The position numbers and the translations under genes were made by a program. The notes under the pieces were generated by a model. The model made no database searches, was not told where the DNA came from, and saw only the letters and a program-made list of their open reading frames with translations. This document shows positions 17,865 to 24,682 of a stretch of DNA of 64,000 nucleotides, in pieces; the stretch's first letter is position 1; each line of letters starts with the position of its first letter. The DNA is from Pseudorhodoferax sp. Leaf267 (GTDB lineage: Bacteria; Pseudomonadota; Gammaproteobacteria; Burkholderiales; Burkholderiaceae_C), in contig NZ_LMMV01000001.1 in assembly GCF_001422405.1 (NCBI RefSeq), positions 839,721-903,720 on the forward strand, given 5' to 3'.

Positions 17865-19126
17865 CACCAGCTCCCCAGCGCCGCCTGCAGTTCCGGGTGC
17901 TGCGCGGCATGCGTGGCCAGCGGCACGCCGGCCATGGCCGCGTCCCAGGCCTGGCGCATGGCGGCCACGCCGGCGCGGATGCCGCCGGGGTGCCCCAGGA
18001 TGCCGCCGCCGGCCGCGTGGATCAGATCGCAACTGCCGACCTGCTGGTAGGTGGGCGCGGCCTGCAGCCCGGTCTGGCCCGAGCTGAACACCGGCATGGC
18101 CGCCATGGGCTGCTCGTCGAAGGCCGGCGTCAGCACGGCGCGCGCGGCGGCGACCACGCTGGCGTCGGGCTCGCTGAACTTGTTGGCCAGGCCGTTCACG
18201 TGCAGGTGGTCGGCACCGGCCAGGCGCCAGAACAGCTGCCAGGGCGCGTAGTCCCAGCCCAGCGCGGCGCAGCGCGACAGGTAGCCCCACCCGGCGCGGT
18301 GCGCGTGGATGGGCAGCTGCGTGTGCTTGCGCAGCGCCAGCAAACCGGCCAGGCCGATGGAGTTCAGGCAGACCATCACGCAGGTGCCGCCCAGCGCCAG
18401 CACCAGGTCGTGCCGGGCGCGCATCTCGTCCAGGTCGCCCGTGATGTTGAACGCGACCATGGCCTTGCGGCCGGTGCGCGCGGCGGCGTCGTGCACCACC
18501 TGCATGACGGCGCGGGCGCGCTCGTCGAACGGGCAGTGCGGGCCGTCGGCCTGCAGTTCGTCGTCCTTGATGAAGTCGATGCCGCCCTCGACCAGCAGGC
18601 GCACGGTCTCGGCCGTCTGCGCAGGCGACAGGCCCACGCTGGGCTTGATGATGGTGCCGATCAGCGGCCGGCCGTGCACGTCCGCCAGTGCACGCGTGCC
18701 GGCGATGCCGAAGGCCGGGCCGGGTGACGCGGTGGCGAATTCCTGGGGTAGTCGCAGCCCCAGCAGCCGCAGCCCCGAGACCTGGCGCAGCTCGAACAGG
18801 TTGCCGGCCACCGTGGCCATGAGGTTGGGCAGCGACGGGCCCATGTTGTCGAGCGGCCACGACAGATCGAGGTGGCAGCGCGTGTAGCGGCTGCTGGCCA
18901 TGCCGCCGGGCAGGCTGGGGCGGTCGCTGTGGTCGATCACGTCGAGCCGCTCGACGCGCGCGCCGGCGCGGGCCTTGAGCTCCGGCGTCTCGCCGGGCAC
19001 GGCGGTGAAGGTGCCGCTGGACTGCTCGCCTGCGATGACCTCGGCGGCGCGCTGCGGGTCGTCGCCGGTCTCCAGCCAGTAGCGGGCGTGGATGCGGCCG
19101 TCGGCCGATGCGAAGCTGGTGGGCAT
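17864..19126 (-). CDS. oiaX: RuBisCO-like protein, probable 3-oxo-isoapionate-4-phosphate transcarboxylase/hydrolase
   Basis: A 420-residue RuBisCO large-subunit-family protein. The active-site frame is kept: TIIKPSVGLS (Lys161), GGIDFIKDDE (Lys187 in the position carbamylated in RuBisCO, with metal-binding Asp189/Glu190) and a C-terminal Gly-rich phosphate loop AAGGGILGHPGG. It lacks a partner small subunit. In the D-apionate pathway described by Carter and colleagues, OiaX converts 3-oxo-isoapionate-4-phosphate to 3-phosphoglycerate and glycolate. The kinase and ApnO-type neighbours support that role over carbon fixation or methionine salvage. GGGGAA precedes this ATG. An in-frame ATG at 19144 overlaps the dctM stop (ATGA) and would add six residues. 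Confidence 0.85.
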   Translation of the reverse strand: MPTSFASADGRIHARYWLETGDDPQRAAEVIAGEQSSGTFTAVPGETPELKARAGARVERLDVIDHSDRPSLPGGMASSRYTRCHLDLSWPLDNMGPSLPNLMATVAGNLFELRQVSGLRLLGLRLPQEFATASPGPAFGIAGTRALADVHGRPLIGTIIKPSVGLSPAQTAETVRLLVEGGIDFIKDDELQADGPHCPFDERARAVMQVVHDAAARTGRKAMVAFNITGDLDEMRARHDLVLALGGTCVMVCLNSIGLAGLLALRKHTQLPIHAHRAGWGYLSRCAALGWDYAPWQLFWRLAGADHLHVNGLANKFSEPDASVVAAARAVLTPAFDEQPMAAMPVFSSGQTGLQAAPTYQQVGSCDLIHAAGGGILGHPGGIRAGVAAMRQAWDAAMAGVPLATHAAQHPELQAALGSW

Positions 19127-19140
19127 GCTGGATTCCCCGT

Positions 19141-20433
19141 TCATTTGAAGCCCAGCGCACGCGGCATCCAGGTGGACAGCGCGGGCACGAAGGTCAGCAG
19201 CACCAGCACCACGCCGTGCGCCCACAGGAAGGGCACGAGCTCGCGCACCAGCGGCCCCATGGGCACCTTGGACACGTTGGCCGTCACGAACAGCAGCCCG
19301 CCCACGGGCGGCGTGATCATGCCCAGCGTGAGGTTGAAGATCACGACCATCGCGAAGTGCACCGGGTCGATGCCCAGCTTGATCGCCACCGGCGCGAGGA
19401 TGGGCACCAGCACCATCACGCCCGGCAGCGGCTCGATGAAGATGCCGAACAGCAGCAGGAAGATGTTCACGAGGATGAGGAACATCCACGGCGACAGGCT
19501 CATGCTCACCAGCCACTCGGCCAGCTGCTGCGGAATGCCCTCGATGGTCAGCACCCAGGCGAACGCCGACGACAGGCCGATGATGATCAGCACCGACGCG
19601 CTGAGCAGGGCCGAGCGCGACAGGATGTCGGGCAGCGCTTTCCACTGCAGCGTGCGGTAGACGAACTTGCCGCAGACCAGCGCATAGAACACCGCCACCA
19701 CCGAGGCCTCCGTCGGCGTGAACCAGCCCGCGCGCATGCCGCCCAGGATCACCACCGGCAGCAGGATGGCCGGCAGCGCGCGCCAGGTGGTGGCCAGGAT
19801 TTCGGGCAGCGAGGGCAACTGCCCGTCGCCCCTGTAGTTGCGCTGCTTGGAGACGCGGTAGTTCACCACGCACATCGCGACGGCGATCAGGATGCCCGGC
19901 AGGATGCCGGCCACGAACAGCGCGCCGACCGAGACCGTCTCGTCCTGCAGCGCGTAGATGATCATGGTGATGGACGGCGGAATGATCGGGCCCACGATGG
20001 CGGTGGAGGCGGTGAGCGCCGCGGCGTACGGGCGGTCGTAGCCGGCCTTGTCCATCATGCGGATCAGCATGGAGCCAGGCCCCGCCGCGTCGGCCAGCGC
20101 CGAGCCGGAGATGCCCGAGAAGAAGGTCAGCGACACCACGTTCGTGTAGCCCAGCCCGCCGCGCTTGTGGCCCACGAACTGGCCGGCGAAGCGCAGCAGC
20201 ACCTCGGTCAGCGAGCCGCCGCTCATGAGTTCGGCCGCCAGGATGAAAAAGGGCACGGCCATGAGCGGGAAGCTGTCCATGCCCGTGAAGGTCTCCTTGA
20301 GCAGCACCATGAGCGGATAGTTTTCGGCCAGGATCAGCGTGGCGGCCGTCGCCAGCCCCAGTGCGAAGGCCACGGGCACGCCGATGGCCAGGAAGATGCA
20401 GGCCGAGGTGATGAGGACGACGGCGGCGTTCAT
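19141..20433 (-). CDS. TRAP transporter large permease subunit, DctM family (sugar-acid cluster)
   Basis: A 430-residue membrane protein of normal DctM length with about 12 hydrophobic helices. Typical segments include VPFFILAAELMSGGSLTEVLLRFAGQ, GISGSALADAAGPGSMLIRMM and ITPPVGGLLFVTANVSKVPM. It forms the Na+-driven channel with the DctQ encoded just upstream (4-bp ATGA overlap). The RLP gene follows at its stop. Its place between the binding-protein gene and the catabolic genes says it imports the cluster's substrate, inferred to be D-apionate or a related sugar acid. Unlike the DctM at 9115-10947 it has no extended C-terminal tail. Confidence 0.93.
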   Translation of the reverse strand: MNAAVVLITSACIFLAIGVPVAFALGLATAATLILAENYPLMVLLKETFTGMDSFPLMAVPFFILAAELMSGGSLTEVLLRFAGQFVGHKRGGLGYTNVVSLTFFSGISGSALADAAGPGSMLIRMMDKAGYDRPYAAALTASTAIVGPIIPPSITMIIYALQDETVSVGALFVAGILPGILIAVAMCVVNYRVSKQRNYRGDGQLPSLPEILATTWRALPAILLPVVILGGMRAGWFTPTEASVVAVFYALVCGKFVYRTLQWKALPDILSRSALLSASVLIIIGLSSAFAWVLTIEGIPQQLAEWLVSMSLSPWMFLILVNIFLLLFGIFIEPLPGVMVLVPILAPVAIKLGIDPVHFAMVVIFNLTLGMITPPVGGLLFVTANVSKVPMGPLVRELVPFLWAHGVVLVLLTFVPALSTWMPRALGFK

Positions 20434-20942
20434 AGAGAGGCACTCGCCGTGGCATCGAAATGCTCGTCTGACGCGAAGCGGCGCGCCTGCACGTAGCCGC
20501 GCACGATGAGCGCGAAGTGCACGATCAGCAGCAGCCCGCCGAACATCATGGCGCTGTAGATGTAGGCGAACGGGATCTGGGTGACCGGGGTCTGCTGGAA
20601 CATGGTGCGCTGCATGTAGAGCCAGCCGTACCAGACCATGAACCCGAAGAACGCGAACAGCAGCGCGGCCACCAGCACGCGCACCGCCATGCCGCCGCCA
20701 CTCGGAAGCGCGTCCTGCAGGTTCTCCACCGCGATGTGGCCGCCGTAGCGCAGCACCGGGCCTGCGCCCAGGAAGGTCAGCCAGATCATCATGTAACGCG
20801 CCACCTCCTCGGCCCATTCGAGCGAGGCGTTCGTGGCGTAGCGCATCACCACGTTGGTGAAGATGATGACCGACATGGAGGCCAGCAGCAGGATCAGCGC
20901 CCAGCGGTTGGCGGCGAGGAAATAGCGTTCGAAGGTGGGCAT
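20430..20942 (-). CDS. TRAP transporter small permease subunit, DctQ family (sugar-acid cluster)
   Basis: A 170-residue protein with four membrane helices. It begins MPTFERYFLAANRWALILLLASMSVIIFTNVVMRY and carries the DctQ segment NASLEWAEEVARYMMIWLTFLGAGPVLRYGGHIAVENL between helices 1 and 3, conserved in this family. It works with the large subunit whose start overlaps its stop (ATGA). The binding-protein gene ends 63 bp upstream. The order P-Q-M and tight spacing indicate one operon from apnO onward. Confidence 0.92.
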   Translation of the reverse strand: MPTFERYFLAANRWALILLLASMSVIIFTNVVMRYATNASLEWAEEVARYMMIWLTFLGAGPVLRYGGHIAVENLQDALPSGGGMAVRVLVAALLFAFFGFMVWYGWLYMQRTMFQQTPVTQIPFAYIYSAMMFGGLLLIVHFALIVRGYVQARRFASDEHFDATASASL

Positions 20943-21005
20943 GCGCGCGCGGTGTTCAGCAGGTTGGCCCGGCGCGGGCGGCGCGCCGGGGCGGGGCGCA
21001 CAGCC

Positions 21006-21983
21006 TCAGCGCACGTCCTGGATCTGCTTGATCCTGTCCGCGCCGAACTCCTTGGCGTAGGCGACGTAGGCGGGCTTGAGCGCCTCCTGGAACGCAGCCT
21101 TGTCCACGTTGCGCACGACCTGCATGCCTTCCTTTTCCAGGAGCGCGACGCCGGTCGCGTCGTCCTCGTCCACCTTCTTGCGCTGCGCCACCACGCTCAG
21201 GCGGGCCGCGTCCTGGAACACCTTTCGGTCAGCCGCGCTGACCTTGTCCCACAGCCTGTTGGACACCATCAGCAGCGCGGGCGAGTACACGTGGCCGGTC
21301 AGCGACAGATACTTCTGCACCTGCGAGAACTTGGCCGTGGTGATGATGGGGATGGGGTTCTCCTGCCCGTCCACCGTGCCCTGCTGCAGCGCACCGAACA
21401 CCTCGGGGAAGGACATGGGCGTGGGCATCATGCCGAAGGTGCGGTAGCCGTCCATGTGCACCTTGTTCTCCATGGTGCGCACCTTCAGGCCCTTGGTGTC
21501 CTCGGGCTTCATGATGGGGCGTTTGCTGTTGGTGATGTGGCGAAAGCCGTTCTCCGTCCAGGCCAGCGCAATCAGGTTCTTGGAGGGGAACTTGGTCAGC
21601 AGGTCCTGCCCGATGGGGCCGTCGAATACCTTGCGCGCATGGTCGTAGTCGCGAAACAGGAAGGGGATGTCCACCACCTTGATCTCGGGCACGAAGTTGC
21701 CGACCGGGCCGGTGGAGGTGATCACGGCGTCCTGCGTGCCCAGCTGCACCGACTCCACCATCTCGCGCTCGCCGCCCAGCGCCGAGCTGGGGAACTGCTG
21801 GCACTTGTAGCGGTTCTGCGTGTTCTTCTCGACCTCGGCGCAGAAGGTGGTCGCGCCCACTGAATAGTGCGAGCCCTGGGCAGGCGTATAGCCGATCTTG
21901 ATGGTGGTCTGCGCCTGGGCGCCGGCGGCGAGCAGGGCGAGGGTGGCGGCGAGGGCGGGGCGGGTCAGATGCAGATGGGGCAT
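21006..21983 (-). CDS. TRAP transporter substrate-binding protein, DctP family (sugar-acid cluster)
   Basis: A 325-residue periplasmic binding protein. A signal peptide (MPHLHLTRPALAATLALLAAGAQA) is cleaved after AQA. The mature part shows the DctP/YiaO signatures, with the carboxylate-binding Arg expected in GLKVRTMENKVH (near 170) and a FGALQQGTVDGQENP motif near 205 that is diagnostic of the family. GTVDGQENP is typical of DctP proteins for sugar acids and C4-dicarboxylates. The start has AAGGAG upstream; a longer in-frame start is rejected because it would bury the signal peptide. It lies between apnO and dctQM, so it should bind the pathway substrate. Confidence 0.92.
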   Translation of the reverse strand: MPHLHLTRPALAATLALLAAGAQAQTTIKIGYTPAQGSHYSVGATTFCAEVEKNTQNRYKCQQFPSSALGGEREMVESVQLGTQDAVITSTGPVGNFVPEIKVVDIPFLFRDYDHARKVFDGPIGQDLLTKFPSKNLIALAWTENGFRHITNSKRPIMKPEDTKGLKVRTMENKVHMDGYRTFGMMPTPMSFPEVFGALQQGTVDGQENPIPIITTAKFSQVQKYLSLTGHVYSPALLMVSNRLWDKVSAADRKVFQDAARLSVVAQRKKVDEDDATGVALLEKEGMQVVRNVDKAAFQEALKPAYVAYAKEFGADRIKQIQDVR

Positions 21984-22020
21984 GGGTGTCTCCTTGGCTG
22001 TTGTTGGCGAATGAAAGGGC

Positions 22021-22851
22021 TCAGGTGATGCGGCGGATGCTCTCGGCGATCTCGTCGCGTTCGAAGACACCCTTCCAGTCGTCCCGCATGAGCCTGGGCT
22101 TGCCGAAGGTGATGGCCTTGTTACAGGCGTCGGAGAACTGGCCCGGTATCTCCTTGAAGATCACGGCCGACAGGATGGTCATGTGGCCCAGCAGGAAGTC
22201 GCGTGCCGCATCGGCCGGCACGCCACGGCTGACCACCTCGTCCATGGCCTCGCGCATCACGTCCAGCAGCGTGGCGCAGACGGTCTCCGACAGGCCAGGC
22301 TCCAGCAGCGCCATCTGCTCCACCGTCACGCGGTAGCTGCGCAGGATGGGCGCATAGATGGTCTTGGCGATCTCTTCGCCCAGGTCGAAGTCGGCCGGGC
22401 TGCCCTGCATCAGCGCGCTCACGACGGACTGCGGCGCGTGGCCACCGCCGAAGAAGTCGGGCGCGCCGTCCTTGCGCAGGTCGGCGCTGAAGATCGGCGG
22501 GTGGCAGGGGTGGGCCACGAAGTACACCAGGTCGGCGCGCTCGGGCAGGTGGCCGGCGAAGGGCGCGGCAGCGTCCAGCAGCATGACCATGGTGCCGCTC
22601 GCCAGGCGCGGCGCGATCGCATGGGCGATCTTGCCGATCAAGGTGTCGGGCACGGCCAGGATCACGACCTGCGCGCCGTCCAGCGCCGCGGCCTCGTCCA
22701 CGCACTCGATACCGGCCTCGTCGCGCAGCCGCTTGCGGCCCACTTCGCCCACCTCCACATGGCGCACCTGGAAGCGCGAACCCTGGAGGTTCTTGGCCAG
22801 GCGTACGCCCATCTTTCCGCCTGCGCCGAGCAGGGCAATCGTCGTTGTCAT
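22021..22851 (-). CDS. apnO: D-apionate oxidoisomerase-type dehydrogenase (PGDH_C domain)
   Basis: A 276-residue NAD-dependent oxidoreductase. The N-terminal Rossmann fold starts MTTIALLGAGGKMGVRLAKNL; the C-terminal domain (about 130-276) is helical, of the phosphogluconate-dehydrogenase-C type. The segments YFVAHPCHPPIFS (about 105-117) and PGLSETVCATLLDVMREAMDE fit the ApnO family as I recall it. That enzyme oxidises and isomerises D-apionate to 3-oxo-isoapionate. It heads the operon apnO-dctP-dctQ-dctM-oiaX-oiaK-gntR, as expected for the first step. The upstream gap holds repeated TGACCT half-sites. Family assignment is from memory of sequence patterns. Confidence 0.82.
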   Translation of the reverse strand: MTTTIALLGAGGKMGVRLAKNLQGSRFQVRHVEVGEVGRKRLRDEAGIECVDEAAALDGAQVVILAVPDTLIGKIAHAIAPRLASGTMVMLLDAAAPFAGHLPERADLVYFVAHPCHPPIFSADLRKDGAPDFFGGGHAPQSVVSALMQGSPADFDLGEEIAKTIYAPILRSYRVTVEQMALLEPGLSETVCATLLDVMREAMDEVVSRGVPADAARDFLLGHMTILSAVIFKEIPGQFSDACNKAITFGKPRLMRDDWKGVFERDEIAESIRRIT

Positions 22852-22875
22852 CGTGTCTCCGCCACCAGTGAAATA

Positions 22876-22914
22876 GTGACCTGATGGTATGATGACTAGG
22901 TCACGATCAGGTCA
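22876..22914. promoter_or_regulatory. Three TGACCT half-sites: candidate operator upstream of apnO
   Basis: TGACCTGAT (22877-22885) and ATCAGGTCA (22906-22914) form a perfect 9-bp inverted repeat with a 20-nt spacer. A third half-site makes GTGACCT (22876-22882) and AGGTCAC (22898-22904) a second 7-bp inverted repeat. Read on the minus strand, two TGACCT copies start 11 bases apart, one helical turn. It lies 25-65 bp upstream of the apnO start, between apnO and the GAF-Fis regulator gene. The likely binder is the GntR protein of the operon or the adjacent regulator. Confidence 0.6.
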
Positions 22915-22951
22915 GCGCTTTCCCTATCCAGGGTATTCCCGAATCAAAAAA

Positions 22952-24085
22952 TCAGCGCCGTCCGAGCTTGCGGTAGACCGTGGCCCGGCTGATGCCCAGG
23001 CGCCGAGCCGCCAGCGCGACGTTGCCGCGCGCATCGGCTACCGCCTTGCGGATCAGGTCGCTCTCCACTTGTTTGAGCGGCTGGGCGGTGCTGTCCACGC
23101 GGCCCCGCGCTCCCACCGCTTGCACCCACAGCCGCAGGCCGGACCATAGCGGCGCCTCCACGGGCCGGCCGCTGGCGTGTGCGTCGAACAGCGCCGCCTC
23201 GGGCATGGCGAACAGCGTGCTGGCGTGCTGGGCCGTGCCCGGCATCGGCGGCAGGGCCAGCATGTCGCGTGCGCCGGGGTTGGCGGCCACCACGCAGCCC
23301 TCGGCATCCAGTGCCAGCAGGCCGTCGGCATCGCCACCCAGGTGCGCGCCATGCCAGTTCAGGCGCAGCAGCAGCGCATGGGGCCGGGCCAGCACAAGCG
23401 CGTTCTCGATGCTGCGCGCCGCCTGGGCGGCCAGGTGCTTGAGCTCGGGCCGCTCGGCCACGTCGATGCCGGTCAAATCCAGCATGCCGGCGCTGTGGCC
23501 ATCGGGGCCGCGCAGGGGCGCGCCGGCGCAGCTGTAGGCGCCGGTGTCGGCAAAGAAATGCTCGGCGCGGTGCAGCCAGACCGGCTGCTGCTCGATCAGC
23601 GCCGCGCCGATGGCCGTGGTGCCCACGCGTGCTTCGGACAGATCGGTGCCCGCGCGCGTGATCAGCGTGGCGCGACGGTCGTCGCGGTCGATGGCGCCCA
23701 GCGCGTCCACCACCACGCCGTCGGCATTGGTCAGGATCGGAAAGTAGCGTGTCTGCGCCAAGGCGCGGGCCAGGTGCTCCAGCACGGGGCGCGCCACGCG
23801 GGCCAGGTGGTGGTTGGCCTCGGCCGCGGCGCGTGCGCGGGCCGGCGACACGGCGTCGAAGTCCAGCCGCTGTTCGGGCCGGTGGCCATGCGCCATGCAG
23901 CGCTGCCACGAGCGTTCGATCCAGGGCGCGACGAGGCCGCCCGACGCCGCCAGTTGCCGGCCCAGCACCTGCTCGCGTGCACGCTGGACGCGCTCGGCGC
24001 GGTCGCGCGATGCAGGGGTGGTGGGCAGCAGCATGGTCATCGTGAGGGCCGCGGGATTGTGCGCCAGCGCGGGGCGCTGTTTCAT
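22952..24085 (-). CDS. GAF-domain, Fis-type HTH regulator lacking the AAA+ domain (AcoR-like ends)
   Basis: A 377-residue regulator. The N-terminal half (about 60-230) resembles the GAF sensing part of AcoR-type activators (APWIERSWQRC, then GVVVDALGAIDRDD, then GAYSCAGAPLRGPDG). A short PAS-like stretch (about 240-290) follows. The C-terminus ends in a Fis-type helix-turn-helix (ESDLIRKAVADARGNVALAARRLGISRATVYRKLGR). The central sigma-54-interacting AAA+ ATPase domain of AcoR/NtrC proteins is absent, so it probably acts with sigma-70. It is divergent from the molybdoenzyme operon and lies beside apnO. The start is uncertain: ATG at 24040 would shorten it by 15 residues. Confidence 0.82.
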   Translation of the reverse strand: MKQRPALAHNPAALTMTMLLPTTPASRDRAERVQRAREQVLGRQLAASGGLVAPWIERSWQRCMAHGHRPEQRLDFDAVSPARARAAAEANHHLARVARPVLEHLARALAQTRYFPILTNADGVVVDALGAIDRDDRRATLITRAGTDLSEARVGTTAIGAALIEQQPVWLHRAEHFFADTGAYSCAGAPLRGPDGHSAGMLDLTGIDVAERPELKHLAAQAARSIENALVLARPHALLLRLNWHGAHLGGDADGLLALDAEGCVVAANPGARDMLALPPMPGTAQHASTLFAMPEAALFDAHASGRPVEAPLWSGLRLWVQAVGARGRVDSTAQPLKQVESDLIRKAVADARGNVALAARRLGISRATVYRKLGRR

Positions 24086-24198
24086 TTTGAGAATTTCAAT
24101 CCCGCGCGTGCGCCGTCTAGGGTTTCGCCTAGGTAAGGTCGCGTGCGGCCTCCCAACAATCGACGCGCGACCCACCCCCACCGATGGAGATACATCCT
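24086..24198. promoter_or_regulatory. Divergent control region for the GAF-Fis regulator and the molybdoenzyme operon
   Basis: The 113-bp gap contains a perfect inverted repeat, CTAGG-GTTTCG-CCTAG (24117-24132), centrally placed between the divergent starts. This is a plausible activator site for the Fis-type regulator. GGAG at 24186-24189 is the Shine-Dalgarno for the ATG at 24199. No convincing -35/-10 pair was found. Confidence 0.45.
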
Positions 24199-24669
24199 AT
24201 GCAGGTTCAATTGACGGTCAACGGCAAGCAGGTCTCGGTCGACGTGCCGCCGAACACCTTGCTGGTCCAGACGATCCGCGAACACCTCAAGCTCACCGGC
24301 ACCCATGTCGGCTGCGACACCGCGCAATGCGGCGCCTGCACCGTGATCCTGAACGGGCGGGCCATCAAGTCCTGCAACGTGCTGGCCGCCCAGGTGGCCG
24401 GCGCCGAGATCACCACCATCGAAGGCCTGGCCAAGGAAGACGGCACGCTGCACCCCATGCAGGCCGCGTTCAAGGAATGCCATGGCCTGCAATGCGGCTT
24501 CTGCACGACCGGCATGGTCATGAGCGCGGTGGACCTTTGCAACCACCACCCCAAGGCGGACGAGGGCGAGATCCGCGAGCTGCTGGAGGGCAACATCTGC
24601 CGCTGCACGGGCTACCAGAACATCGTAAAGGCCGTGAAGATGGGCCAGACCAACATGGCTGCGGCCTGA
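24199..24669 (+). CDS. Molybdenum hydroxylase [2Fe-2S] subunit (CoxS-like)
   Basis: A 156-residue small subunit of a xanthine-oxidase-family enzyme. The N-terminal plant-type [2Fe-2S] cluster motif is CDTAQCGAC with a further Cys in KSCNVLA (residues about 41-64). The C-terminal cluster is held by CGFC (about 102-105) and CRC (about 136-138). It passes electrons from the molybdenum centre to FAD. GGAGAT upstream supports the ATG at 24199; an in-frame ATG at 24184 is less likely. First gene of an S-L-M-D-E-G-F operon. Confidence 0.95.
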   Translation: MQVQLTVNGKQVSVDVPPNTLLVQTIREHLKLTGTHVGCDTAQCGACTVILNGRAIKSCNVLAAQVAGAEITTIEGLAKEDGTLHPMQAAFKECHGLQCGFCTTGMVMSAVDLCNHHPKADEGEIRELLEGNICRCTGYQNIVKAVKMGQTNMAAA

Positions 24670-24682
24670 CAAGGGGCATGCA

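Noticed and set aside
14530..17910. A minus-strand frame of more than 1,100 codons across the dehydrogenase, GntR and kinase genes
   Set aside because: It is out of frame with three strongly supported genes and has composition typical of a GC artefact.
17864..19126. Carbon-fixing RuBisCO
   Set aside because: No small subunit or phosphoribulokinase is present, and the context (DUF1537 kinase, ApnO, TRAP) matches RuBisCO-like proteins of sugar-acid breakdown.
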